Assembly: GCA_963377175.1 (NCBI GenBank)
Contig: CAUJNA010001713.1
Coordinates: forward strand, 728,016-792,015
DNA length: 64,000 nt
From: Effrenium voratum
Taxonomy: Eukaryota; Sar; Dinophyceae; Suessiales; Symbiodiniaceae
Direction: 5' to 3'
Positions 33,669 to 46,800 of this stretch are shown here, in pieces. The notes below the pieces were generated by a model. It was given only the letters and a program-made list of their open reading frames with translations. It did not search any database and was not told the origin of the DNA. The translations under genes were made by a program, and so were the position numbers. Every line of letters begins with the position of its first letter. The first letter of the stretch is position 1.

Positions 33669-36600
33669 CTCCAAACAAAGGGGCAACAAATCCTGGCTCT
33701 TTCTCAAGCCCGATCAGGCGTACACACTCCCTGGAATTAAACAGGAAGTCCGTGCTCTCAGAGGTCCCTCTAACATGGAAGTCCCTCGACCGTCTTTTTC
33801 TGGGAAAATGCCTGTCTTTCTTTTTTTTCTTGCTGGGAATGTACGACCACCTCCTAACATAGAAGTTACATAGGGTACCCCTCGTCACGACAATCCCGGG
33901 ATGTTTTCAGGAACCCTAGTTTCTTGAGGGAACCAGTTTCAAGCCTGCACTTCCATGTAAAAGAAAACATGTGAGTGAAAACGAAAGTTCTGACCCACGA
34001 AAGTGTCCTAACATAGCACCTGAAAATAGGCCCTACACTTCCGTGTAAAGGAGGTGCAATTTCGCATATCCCTGCGAAAATTCGTGAACCGGCATTTCCC
34101 CGGTACGCTTAAAATTACGGTGTGTGTCCGCCCGCTAATGCTAAGAATTGCAGTGGGGTTCTGGCCCAGTTCTAGAAGGGGTGTGGGGAGGGGGGAGTTC
34201 AGTTTGTGTTAGGGGGACGGGGGGGGGGGGGTAGGGTTAGTGGGGGGTTTGAGGGAGAGGCCTGGAATTAAGCGAAGCTTTTATTTTTTTTGCAGGTTAG
34301 TCAAACAAAAGCATGTTTTGGATAATCCTAACACAAAAGTCCCTGCGGTGTTTTTGTCGACTTCCGCATTTCAGAACACGAAGCTGACTTCCCACGATGG
34401 TTTGGGCACTGGTGCCCTCAACAACCAGATCTGGCAGCGGTCCTTTGCCCTGCATGTTGTTATTTTCTTTGCCTTTTTGGCAAGTGCACCTAGTTCATGC
34501 ACAGAAATGTGGTCGAACTGCCAGGTATGTCAAGTCGAACAGACTGCATGGCGCAACCCTATGGACTTGGGACCAGCATGCATAGTCATCCTATTCAAAG
34601 CCTGGCTTCACAGGGGTCTGCCCCAAACCATGCTAAAACAACCAAAAGGGCGGCGGCACCTGTTTCTGGTTGGGACTGTGCCCGTGCCAACCTTCAGTTA
34701 CCCGAGTTTTGAGGAAGTGGCTATTCTGACTCAAGTGGGATGCTGTGGAAAGGAATGCGGCAAGTACGCCTTCCTTGAACAGCAACCAATCGCAGCAAGA
34801 ACGTGAGAGACCGGCCGGTCGAAACTCAAAGCCAGGCTGTTCGATTGCAGCTTTCCTTGATTTGGCAAACAAGCCACGGCCAGGAAGCCAAACATCCCAA
34901 CACCTAGCTACAGAATCTCTTTAGGTGCAACCTGAAAGCAGGAATCCCCGGGCAAGTCGCTTCGCCGAAGAGGTTGCACCTATCGGATCCCTGCAAGCTA
35001 TTGGCTCAGCACCTCTTCAAGCGCCAGAGAGCAGACTGGGGAGCCTGCCAAGCGCAATTATCAGGAAGCAAAAGCGGCTCAAGAATGCCAATTCTACGAA
35101 ACTCTCTGATGGACTTTTGAATGGCCCGGACCCTTTGGTGCGGACATCATTTCGGTGGGGAGATATGTCCAGCTACCACTTTTGAGGTGTCTCCTTATGG
35201 AAGTTCATAGCCATTGTGAGACAAGCAGAGCCCTAACCGGGACCAACTGCGCCAGCGTGGCATCAAGGTCAATGGACAGTTTGCAGCGGAGCATCCGAGG
35301 GCTCAAAAATGGGTTTCCGTTTGGCCTCCCTTCAAACCACAGCAAAACGGGTCCTCCAAGAAAGACTACACCCATATTGGAAACTGAAATTCTAAAGGGC
35401 TACAAGCCCAGCTCGTGGTCCATCGGAATCTGGTAAACACATGGCCGAGGCCTCGCGTCAATCCAAACCAACACGCGGACAACCAAACAATCACAGCAAC
35501 TGCCTGACTTCTTGTTGTGTACTCCGATGTTTTCTTCGCTCTCCAGAAAGTCCCCTTACCATGTCTTTCCCCTCAAAACATCATCAACCTCATACCTTCG
35601 GGTCTTTGGGGTCCTGCCCGTGCAGCCCCACCCAAACACATCCCCATGTCACTCGCATTCTGCCCGATCGAACATCAGAAGCCCCATCCATTCTGGCAGC
35701 CGCCCAGCGACGCGCTCCAATCACTTCCCCCCCGCTGACGCCTTCCGATCGACCCAAGGCGTCACTTGCGTCTGTGGGCCGCATCCCCGGGAAATCTGTC
35801 CATGTGCCGCTGCAAGGCCTGGCAAAGGAGCAAGGCGCCAGTACTCACCAGCCCTCAACATCACCGCTGCAAATGGGATCGCAAATGCCCGATGGATCGC
35901 AACCAAGCATGCGACAACGCACTCGTTGCCGCATCGGGTCCATTTCAGGCAGTGTGCCCCTTAAAATCGTCGCTTTCCAGGCCAAATTAAACAAAGGCAG
36001 CAAAGGCCCGCAAAGACTGCCGGGCACCACACAAACATCAAGCGCGAAGATCTCCGGGTCTGCGTTCATCGTACTCTTCTAGAAAACCGTAATTGAGCAT
36101 CCAACGAGCGTAGGGCAAGCACAAAGGACAAACCACAACGCCAGGGGCGCTCAATGGGGCAAGGGCCGAGCACGTTCTTCCCAAAATGTTTTACAATGCG
36201 CTGACCTCTTCCAACTCGAGGTTACCATGCCAAGGGGACAATAGAAAGAGAATCGGCCTCACGAATAGCCACCATTCTGTAGTCTCTCTTTTCAGGATTT
36301 CAAATGTTAGAATGGTGGGGAAAGCAAGGACAGTCCTGAATTCACTTTCGTTCATTCGGTATCTCCCGCTCTCTCTACGTCAATGATATGCAACCCAAAG
36401 AAACATGCAATTGGCGGGAGAACGGGTAAAAACTGTTAGATCCTGGCCTTCTCTGTGCCACAGGTGTAGCCGCAAATGCACCCCAGCTCAATATCGTCGT
36501 CGACGGGCCGCGTGGGGCCGTTCCTTAAGCCAATAGAACAGTAGTCGTCCCAGAGTCAGCAGGGCTGTTGTTCGAGAATCGCGAAGCAGCTGAAATCAGC

Positions 36601-38042
36601 TGAGAACAAAAATGGGGAATCTTCCAAAGGCCCATAAATGCCCATGAGGGGACTCACGCAACCCACCTCGGCTCCCAAGCAAACTGCCCGATTGTCTATC
36701 CCTTGCTCCGCTTGAGACGTCACTGCTCCATTTTCCCCGCATGAGATTCACCTCCTCCAAGCAGAAAAGCCCGGCACCGAGGCCATCTTGCGTCGACCCA
36801 ACCCAGGCCATGTCTGTGGCCGACCTTCCCAAGCCAAAGCGTTCAAACTATCAAGCTGCAACTGGGCGAACAATGTGTCTTCAGTCTATGGGCTGCTTTT
36901 GATCAAACAAATAAGGGTCTGTCGTTTTTTTGAGGGACCCCTTCTTTGCGGCTTTGAAAGGGGAACCAAGAGGAAAACCCCAGTTTTGGGGGGGTGCCCT
37001 AAAAAGGACACACCCACAAACACATCAGGTCCTTCCCGCTTGTCGGCTTTCACGAGGGCTGTGTCACTGCTACACCTTCCGAAATCGATGTGTTGAACTG
37101 TGGCCAAGCCTCAGGCCAACGTCCCGTTCTCAAATCTATCTTGCCCACATTTCATATCCTACTGGGCACCTGCCAAACCTAACCGCACCGAGCCGAGCAA
37201 ACCATGTCAGCCACAGTCAATATTTGTGGTGTCCCCAATGACATTGGATTTTGGTTTTTGTGCCCGAAGTCATCTTCTTTACTACCCATAGATGACCGTA
37301 AATATTGACCGTTGCTCATATCCCAAAGACCTTTCCTGCAAGTTGCCGAAGTCCCACTACCTCTCGGGCAAATTAAGTCACCATTGCAGGCAAGGCTCGG
37401 CCTCCTGGCTTGGCTGTAGCCGGCATCCTCCTGGTTTCAAGCTCTTGGTGAGGGATGCCAAGGGTGGATTCTCTTTGGACGGAACCGGCTTTCAATGGAA
37501 GACAGCAACCCTTTTCCAGACGACAGGCCTTCCAACAGCTGATTGAATGCACTGCAAAGCCAGCCCACCCATCCTCGAAAAAGGGCGGCTCACCGACCCC
37601 GTTGGCAGCCAAGTGCCTGGCAGTGAGTAGCGACAATCTTCTGAAACTGGGCTCCTTAAAAGACGCATTCCAAAGGAAAGTCGTTACTTGAATCAGCACA
37701 ATGTAATGGGTGTCATTCACCGTCAGCAGGTTTCCTTTTTCGGTTCTGGATCCTTGTGGAAGCTTCAACCATGTTTGTCGAGACGAACTGCTGGGATATG
37801 TGAATTTGCTCATGAGTTGCCATAAGGGGAAGGGCAAAAGACAACAACCAAATAGAGCTTGTCTGGCGTGAGCCTGCTGCCCTTCCGTCATTTGACATGC
37901 CCTGGTCCTGATTCCCACTTCGCGCAAAAAGAGATGACCAGAAGGGCCCAGCGGCTTCTCGGTTGACACGCGGTTGGCAAAAATACATCAACGCCAAGTG
38001 GCCAAGTGGTGGTTAGGCTTACCCATTGCCAAAATGGTTTGC
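33669..38042. other. Mostly non-coding, with weak - strand exon candidates
   Basis: Candidates without a supported chain: 35775-35655 (-) reading EVIGARRWAAARMDGASDV, and about 36775-36740 (-), a short open run starting ATGGCCTCG after an AG and ending at GTGAATC. A G-rich tract lies at 34153-34260. The 188-codon + frame at 34240-34806 has no recognised motif. Confidence 0.35.
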
Positions 38043-38079
38043 GTCCAGCCTCATGAGCCCAGCCAAGTCCGGGTCCATA

Positions 38080-38122
<43 letters not shown>

Positions 38123-41100
38123 ACAGATCCTGCGGTGGCCACGCGAGCCACGTGTTAATTCTTGGTGAACCATTGGCAGCTGGCTCTGGTTTCAACTGAT
38201 GAAGCCTCAACTCCCTCTAAGGCCCTCTGTTTTTCCCATCCGACTGCCGGCCAAAACCACTGGACCCTCCCACAAGCTTCACCTTCCGTCCTGCAGCCCT
38301 CCAAGGCCGCCGCCGCCCAGCAAGTCCTCGCGCACGCGGCATTTTGCAGAAGAGCCACAAGGTGTTGGCCTATGCGTTTGAAGGGCGGGCGCAGCCTGCC
38401 GCGGTCTTTGGCCGGGCTGTATTCCTAATGGGCCCCCAAAGCGGACAAGGCCACAAGATTTGGGAATTGAAGAAATCAGCGGCCAGTGCCGCCCGCCTCT
38501 CTGCCCAAACAGGTTTTCAGACTGCGGACAAATTCCAGTTCGCACCACTTGGAACTGGTGGTTTGCGCCCAGCTTTCAAATCGGGTTTCATCCATCCCAA
38601 CTGACGCAATCGGCGTGGATGTTGTAACCAAATCACGTCGAAGCAGCGGCTGCCAAGGCCTAGGGCCACGTTGTCCCCAGCACCATGGCCCAACTGCCGA
38701 AAAGAGCAACTCTTCCCCAAGCAGCTCTTTGGCCCATGGGCCATGGCTTCGAACGGCGATTTCTGCGGGGAAAGCCTTGGGCCCTCGCACGCCCCGACGG
38801 CCCTCTGGCTCACTCCACCCGCGAAGGGTCCCAGGGTGCAAAAGAGCGCGTCTTGTGATGAGATCCTTGCAGTTTCAAAATCTCAGGGCTTACCAGATGT
38901 GCGGCTGCTTTCTTTGCCTGTGTGTGTATGAAGTCCGCCCCATCCACAGGAACGGTTTTTGGTCCCCTTACTGGGTTCAATGGATTTGGACCAGCATTGC
39001 ATGTGCTGTCGGCTTGTGCATCAATGAGCTTTGCGTATCGAGAGTCTCCCCACACTTCTTCCAGGTTTTCTCTATGTTGATACTTTTGCCCTCTGGCCGT
39101 TGTATCCCGCAGTTGGTGGGCGTCTTCTTTGTTTCCTTTAAAACCGACGAAACATGAATCCCGCCAAAAAGACGCCCATATTATGTCTTTGATTGATTTG
39201 CGTCGATTTGCGGAGGAGTATTCGACAGTTTGTCTCAGCGTAGGCGGAGAGATTTGGGTGGTGTTTGAATTGCCGACCAGGCTGTCGCACTGCCATCAGC
39301 TCTGTGGATAAGGCCAGGAAAGCTTTGGCTCTTGACGATCACGTCAGGGACCACTTGCGACATTATATATGCCATTTGTTTGATGGTTAACTAGGTATTG
39401 GCCAATCGAAAGTACAATGTAATGTGTATGTGATTTCATTTGTTATAGGAGTCCCTTTGGTGACATCATATGGATACTTGTGTCCACTGTGTCTTAGCGG
39501 GTGTTCGCAAATACAATTTGTGGGCATGTCGCCAGAGCTGAGCAAATGACATGAGTTATTTGATTTGCCCCAATCTGGTTCGTTGCAGAGGCCGAAAAAC
39601 AATGGAGGGCGGAGGGCTGTGCTGGTAAGACTGGCATGCCAGCACCATGGCTGGGTTGGAGCTTGGATTGCCACGGAATGAACATCCGCTCCAGATATCA
39701 AGGCATGGGTTGCGGGGTGCGTGCCCTGCATACAGACCATAAAGATACACTGTTCTTCGAACCTCCTGAGGCCCAAAGAATTCTCAACTGCTTCATGGTC
39801 TGGGCCCTTGACTCGAACCGAAGCGTCTCCTGCAAGCCCTCGAGGTCGCCCCCAAGGCCACCCATCAGGCCGGGTCCTGGATTCTCCGAAGGACTCGGTC
39901 CATTTGGGGGTTCTTTGTCATGTTTTAAAGTGTGGACCCCCCAAAACCACAACAAAGAACCCCCAACAAAAACGCACCCATATGATAGGGGTTCCCGGCA
40001 GCCAAATTTTAGCGCGGATGCAAAAAACGGCCTGGAAAACGGGGTCGACCCCAATCCAAACCCCAAAGCTTGAAGTCAGGTCCCATCCAGGCACCCTGGC
40101 AATATAGCATCTGCAAGCTCCCGCGAAACCTTGAAGGGTGTCTCATCAAGCAATGTCCACATAGGATAAAGCATGCACCCGGAATGAAGACAAAGGGTGG
40201 CCCAAAACAAATAGCAAATGCACCTGGAATGCCTGCCCCCCCCCCCCCGCCCATATTTTTTCTACAAAAGAAACACCAAAAAAACACGGAAGAAGAGACT
40301 GAGAGCAAGCAGAGGAGAGGTTGCCAAGCCAACACCTGGTTCTCGGAACTTTGGTACCTTGTTCTGCAGCTTACTAACATCCAAAATCTCAAAAGGAAGC
40401 TCCTGCAATGTTCCTTTGTTGGGCGGAAAGCAAGAGATCAATTGCAACAAGGTGTTCCGCAATGCATGGTTTTGGAGATGAACAGCGGATTGGCTGTCAA
40501 ACCGAAGCTAGGCATTTCTGCAAATCGTGAGAGCGGCCTGCATCGCATCGTTAGACTCTCGTCCGAACCAAGTGCGAATGGCCTGCAGTGGGGAATATGT
40601 CGAAATACAGTCCTGATGCGAGATTTGGTAGCTCCGCTTCACTCAGTGGGAATGTGGCGCGCGCTCCCCCACATACCGGAGCGAAGGGGACAAGCAAAGA
40701 TCCACGCACGCCGGGCTGCCAAGATGGCGTCGCAAGTGAACAAAAGAAGACAACCCTCCCACGTTGTCTGGCGAGTCCTTCGCCAAATCCACCCAAGGAA
40801 TTCAGCAGCTCCTCTTCATCTTCTTCCTGGCGCTTGGCTCGCGGTTCCGTCCAAACAAAAGCCAAGACAATGAAGGGCAAAGGCCCGTTTGGGAAGATGA
40901 GGGCTTCTTTTTCTAGACTAAACGATCGCCCGATCTGATTTCAGAAAGGCGGTGAGATGCGTATCCATCCCCGCGATCCACTTTCGTTCTTCACTAGTGG
41001 CTTCTCCAGCTTTCGGCGTTCCTTTCATGCCAGGGTCACAGGTTACCTCTGAGTCGTGCTGGATTGACCCCTAAATTGAGAACTTTAGTCCGCCCTTCTT

Positions 41101-41778
41101 GCAGAGGGGCATGACCACGGGTGATGACACCACTCTGCGTAACTGGCGATGAGAATATGGGGACATTCAGGGCTTCCTTGCAGAGTTTACTACCAACATC
41201 CGAGCACGCAAACTATATTGCCCCACATATGAACAAGATAAGGCTTGTGGAGAAACTGTTGGAGCAACAAGCCCGAAACTATTCATGTAGGTAATATCGA
41301 CCAATAAGATTTGACCCAACCAAGTGATGTCGGTAAATATGCCATGCGCGGAGCATTTGAGAACAAACAACTTGTTAACATACTTTTTGAAAAGACCTCC
41401 CTCAATTTCTAAGCCTTCGCGCTGGCCTGATTCACCATGAAGAAATCTCGGGCAAACACAGGAACTGTCTCCATTTGGGTGGCACATCCTCAACGTGACC
41501 TCTACCCTCTTTCCAATCATGGCAGGGGACAGAAATCTTCCCCCAAAAAGGAAGGTAGTCTTCCAAAAACCCCTCCCCATCAGCTTCCATGGTTGGACGG
41601 CGAATGGCTTCAAGGGAAACAACCTCAAAACGGCCTGTTTGAGAACGCCTGAAAATCTTCGCCCTTTTCGGAACCAATTTGTTTCATCAATAGGGTCACG
41701 GCCCTCCAAACCTTCGCCCCCGGCCCCACCTCATTGAGGTCGTCAATGCGCAGCTTCACACGGCGCAGGAGCCGGGGC
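38043..41778 (-). CDS. Acidic Gly/Met-rich protein, p23-like co-chaperone tail
   Basis: Five exons chain in phase: 41778-41730, 40832-40778, 39876-39830, 38326-38291 and 38129-about 38043. Donors are GT, GA, GA, GA and GC. The product reads RLLRRVKLRIDDLNE, RQEEDEEELLNSLGGFGE, PGLMGGLGGDLEGLQ, DLLGGGGLGGLQ, and then DLLGGMGGMGG with five GGM units followed by DPDLAGLM. An acidic stretch followed by a Gly-Met-rich tail is typical of plant and protist p23/Sba1 Hsp90 co-chaperones, but SGT-type and Hsp40 proteins also carry such tails. The CS domain that would prove p23 was not found upstream. Three consecutive small exons encode related Gly/Leu-rich modules, which suggests exon duplication. The start and the end beyond 38043 are unknown. 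Confidence 0.55.
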
Positions 41779-42274
41779 CTTCGGGACATCGAACAGTGAA
41801 AGTACTGGCCAAGTTTCTTGTTTTAAGGATGACTAAACCAACATGATTCGTCCATGTACATCTTCTCAACTGTAGCTGAAAGCTACAAACAGCCACGCTT
41901 AGATGTGGAGTCGGGGCGAGTCTCCTCATTGCCAAGTGCCAAGAGTTTTCGGCCTGCTCGAATTGACAAAACAGCCGGCCTGTCACCCATCAGCTTCTCT
42001 GACTGCTCCATACTGATGCCCAGCACCTGTTTGGCAACCTGTTTCTTTAGGGTTCTTGCGGCCCAGCAACTCTGAGTGTCCCCAGGACTTCTTCTTTTTT
42101 GGTGTGGGAGTTTTGACTCATTGCCGAGCAAGATGAAGTTTTCAAACTTTGGCATTCAAATGGCTGCAAGATGCTGCAAGTCTCAAGTCCAGAACCTTGG
42201 CAAATAAGTTACATCCGGTTCAGCTTCCAAGTGGAAGCACGCGCAATCCGCCCAGCTTGAGACGCGTGGCGACC

Positions 42275-42312
42275 TGGGACAACTCTTCCGTGAAAAGGAG
42301 ACCTCTGAGATT
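42275..42312 (-). CDS. Weak candidate exon
   Basis: AG near 42313 and a GTCGCC near 42274 bound a short run reading LLFTEELSQ. If read through, it continues VATRLKLGGLRVL. It lies between exons of the two chaperone-like genes. Membership is unknown. Confidence 0.2.
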
Positions 42313-43495
42313 AGCAGGGTGTAATTTTTGGGGCTGCCAAGGGAAACCTCCTGGAGGTTGCATTCAAAACAAACCAATCAGCATCCTTCACAAAGAAATA
42401 GAAAAGTGCAAAGGGTCCCTCCCCACAGGGACCACTGTCACTGGCGGAGGGTTCCTGCCTCGGAGACCCTCTTGGCATCAACCGCCAGCGGCTTCACAGC
42501 ACCAGCCTCAGCGAGAGGCGAGAAGTTCCCCCTGGACCCAGCCCAAGTTCTCAACGCCTTGGTAGAAGCCAGTGGAAACCAGCGACAGTTTGAGCTATTG
42601 CCTTTTAGTTTACTACGATAGCAGGCAAGAGGGGGCACTATCATACAAAACCTGGAACTCAACATCCCTGGTCACCCGCCATAATTAGTTGTAACTGGAA
42701 GCACTGGGCTGCGAGTTGAAATTTCCCGAGGACCTGCGCGTTCAAACCGCAGCCGCGAGGCTTCGGCTGCGCCATCGGGAGCCTCCTGTGAAAGTACGCG
42801 GTACCTCAGCGTGCGGTCATCCTTCAGGTGCGTTTATGCATTTGTTCTGGGATGGGATATTGTAGTTGCTATAGTTGCCAACCACTTGTCTGCATCTTTT
42901 GCCCCAACTGAATTCAGAGGTCTTCCGTTGAAAGGCCCAATTGTGAGTCCACCTGAATGGATGTGTTGCTCTGATGTTTCCACAGCTGTTAAGTGCCTCG
43001 ATTGGCCAACCCCAAGCAAATCTGGCCTGGCCCATCTGCCCCAAACAAGCTGGCGGACAGCCAAACAGAGTTGCTGGATGCGGAATTGGTTGCGTGGCGT
43101 ACCTGCGATGTGCTAATTCACGCAAGCGTGCCAGAACCATTTTTGCGATGCTGCTGCGTGCATTAAAACTCCAGTAGGTTGTTCGTCGTGACAGGTCTTC
43201 CTGCTGAAGACAGCGCATACTGCGTGCATCGTCAGGTTTTGACAAGCTTCCTGCGGGACCGTGACCGAGCTTTTTCCGGGCGCTTTCCAGTGCTGCTTGG
43301 CACTAGAACGTATTTTCCTGCACACTTCCGTCTCGGGCACGGCCAGTGTCTGATTCTCCGGTGCTTCGGATGGCAAAAGAATCGCGGGCAGCGCAAATCT
43401 AGAAATACTCAGCCAGGGACTCGAAAACAACAAAAAAGGGCATCCGACCACAGGGTGTCACCCACAAATCCGGATTCGAAGGGCCTTCGGGACAC

Positions 43496-43604
43496 CTCCA
43501 CAGATAGCATTGCGCCCAAGCCGCAACTCCAGGGCTTGATCCAGCTCCTTGGCCTTGTCCACCCGTTTCTGCATGTGCGCACGGATGTCCGGCACACCCG
43601 GCAC
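43496..43604 (-). CDS. Coiled-coil-like exon, gene uncertain
   Basis: A clean 109-bp exon follows a GGCCAG acceptor, and its GT donor reads GTGTCC. It encodes VPGVPDIRAHMQKRVDKAKE and LDQALELRLGRNAICG. The heptad-like spacing suggests a helix. It lies between the J-protein exons and the Gly/Met-rich gene and could belong to either. Its phase (0 to 1) does not directly join the nearest exon of either chain. Confidence 0.6.
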
Positions 43605-43857
43605 CTGGCCAAATGCATGCCATCCACAGCCCGCGTGGTTGAAACGACACGAAAACGACCTGATGCCTAGGTCTTGCTCAAACAAGGAAATTTAGCCGCA
43701 CGCAAAACCCGGCGGTCATCAAAGGCAGGAGGAACATCACAGCGTTTCCGCTTGACTGGCCCTTGCTGTGCCCCCTTGCACCTCATCAAGTAATAAAATG
43801 TCTTGTTGTGCTCCCTTGCACCTCCCAATGATGTCAGAACATAAACGACAACAAACT

Positions 43858-46800
43858 CTGCGCCGTCTTTGAGATCCAGGCCGCCTTGGACATGTCTGCT
43901 TTGCTGCCATCTGGCATCACAAATTCCCCAGTGGAATCGCCAATGCCAGTCACCTGCTTCATGAAGGATTCAAAGGACGCTTTCCTCAGACAGGTTCGAC
44001 AGCACGCAGCAACGTGCCCTTGTGGGATTGAGTGCTCGAGTTTGCCTGCCCGGTCTCATTTCTAAATGCCGTTGCTCTGGCCGCAGCCGAGATGTGCGGC
44101 GGTCAACAATCAAGAAAGGGCTGGCTGTGCGCAGCATCTCGGAGAAGTCAAGCAATAAACTGAGACAAAAAATCATCATTGAACACACAAACTCAATAAA
44201 CGTGGGCACCCCCTGACCCTCCTTCCCGTTACAACACGTGATGTTGGCTCACTTGCGATATTGAGCTACGCCACGTAAGGATGTGTAAGGCCAAATCCGA
44301 ACAGCCCAAGCGTCATGCCCTTGAGGGTCTCTTTTGCCCACTCCTCGCAGTCATACTGATGTTTCTTCTCGAAGTGCGCCAGCATTAGCCGCTTGCTGGA
44401 GCCCACGTGCTGGCCTGTGCTTTGCATGACCACACACGGCATGGACCGAACAACCGACAATCAAAGAGCCACAAGCTGGAAAAAGGTTCTCCCCAGAAAG
44501 TTCCCCCTAGATCAATTCCTGCCCCACCAAACTCAAAACGCAATGCCCAATCCATGTCTTCCAAATCAACGCGGCCCCAAAGGCGCTGGGAAGGAAGCTA
44601 CAGCCATGGGGCAAAGCTTGCACTGCAGCTTGCCGCCACTGGGCGCTACACTCCTCGGCTGTGAGGCCACTCTTCCACGATGACCATCCTGCCCCATTGC
44701 GGGAATGACAGGGCAGATGTGAAAAAGGACGTGACTCTCTCCCATTAATGGAGGTTGATCTAAGGCGGGTGGTGATTTCACAAGGCGTTCCCCCCCCCCC
44801 GCCAGGAACTACCAACCCGGCATCTCGTGGCTTCTAGCTCCTGAGGTAGCAACATAGACGAAGCAGTCCCTTCTACTATCGCTCGTGTTGAGCCTGACTT
44901 GATTGTCTATTGATTACTAGAGCTTTCCCTTTGAAAGGGAACCCCTTGATTACTCACCGGGTATTTGATGCTTTTTGCTGTGTTTACTTGCGCTACATTG
45001 GTAGCATTATTTGTCATAACAGTAGTGTGTGGTGTTGCTTCAATGCATCAGTTGCTATTGGCAAAATAATAATAATAATAATGATAACAATAATAGTAAT
45101 AATAGTAATAAACATTATTATTATTAATAATTATAATATAAAGCCATACGTATATATATATATATATCATGTATTGTACATGAATTAGATGATGTATATT
45201 CTGCGTAGATGCTATTACGCATCAACTGTCACATATTTCAAAGTGTTAAAATGATGGAAAGAGATATTTCTGGGGTCAGATGTTCAACCAGCATGAATCC
45301 TAGAGAGGTTGGGCCGCTAGCTTGCCACCAAGGCGTCTCTTCCATAAACTGCAGCATCTTTTCCTCAATTGCAGCAACCCCTGCACCATCAGCAAAGGGC
45401 CGAAACACGTTTGGCGAACCGAAAGGACGGCACAGGGGACAACTCACAAGTAGAGATTGTGATGAAGTCGCCTCATCGTTGCTCCAGGGAAGGACGGATT
45501 GCATCATATCGTCCACAACGCCGCCATCCTCCATCATCTCCCCGACCCACATGTTCATGAACTGGTCCATGTCGAAGTCCTCTAGGTCCATATCACCCGA
45601 CTTATCATACCTCCATCGAATTCAGAGCTGCAAGACTTGTGCACAAAGCTGGTCAATAGAAAAGACGAACCCAAAAAGAACCCAACAAAGTCCTGCTAGG
45701 TCTGGCGATGATGCTTTAAGCGCTTCTTGTCATCAGACAAGATGGAGTACGCCTCCGTGATCTTCTGAAAAATCGGCTTTGCATCGGGCGAGGAGTTCTT
45801 GTCCGGGTGGTATCTCAACGACTTCTGCCGGTAAGCCTTCTTTAGCCTCGGCAGTGGAGCACGTTTAAAAGGAGGCACTGCTCGCATCTGGGGTTGAGGT
45901 AGTCAATTAATATGTGCACCGTCCGTTGACAAGCTTGTCTTGGCTTGGGCAGTAACTATATGAGACAGCGTCAAAATTACTTGTCTGGGGTGTATTCATT
46001 CGGTGTTAGGACGTCCCGTATCGTTTTACAGGTTTTGCTTAAAAAGGACGTCCCGTATCGTTTTGCAGGCCGTGGATACGGGACACATCCCTGCCCCGTG
46101 CTTGCTACTAAACAATTCTTTGCGGAGACAGCGCCAACGTAACAGCAACGGAATGGAAGCTCCCGCAAGCGGGCGTTCCCTGGTATAAAACCACACGGCG
46201 GCCAAAGCGCAATCCCTGCAAGCAAAGCAACTCACACCACGGGCCGCAGATTCCTTTTAGTCCCCCTCAGAGATTGAGTTAGAGCTTGAGGAGGAGGAAC
46301 TTGCACTTGACACAGAGTCCTCCTCCAACGGCTGTTGCGCCGCTGCTTTTGCCTAGCTTTGCACCTCTTCTCAATCAGCTCTCCCCCCTTGCTGGGTCTT
46401 GCTGGGTCTGCCACGCTTTCTCTCATCGTTGCCTCCTCAAGTCCTGCCTTTGTCCAGCGAGTGCGCCCCATGCTGTCTCCCAGTCTCGAGGCAGTTTCAG
46501 GCCCGCAGCACCGCCGGCGCTGGAGCTGAGAGGCTGGCTTCCTCACTGCGGTGGTCTTCTTCACCTTCTCGTGGGCACTCTTCGCGATCACCTTGACAAT
46601 TGCTTTTCCGCGCTGTTCGGCTCAGCTTTTGGAGCCGAGACACACACTCCTCAACCCATCGTGATTCTTCCTGTGTCAGCCCAGCACCGCCGGTTTGTGG
46701 CTGCACGGCTGCAAGGCTGCCTGGATTACAACGCTTGCCCTCTCCAGCATTGCAGTTCTTTCACAAGCCACCCCCAAATGTGTGTCTCCTCGTAACTGCA

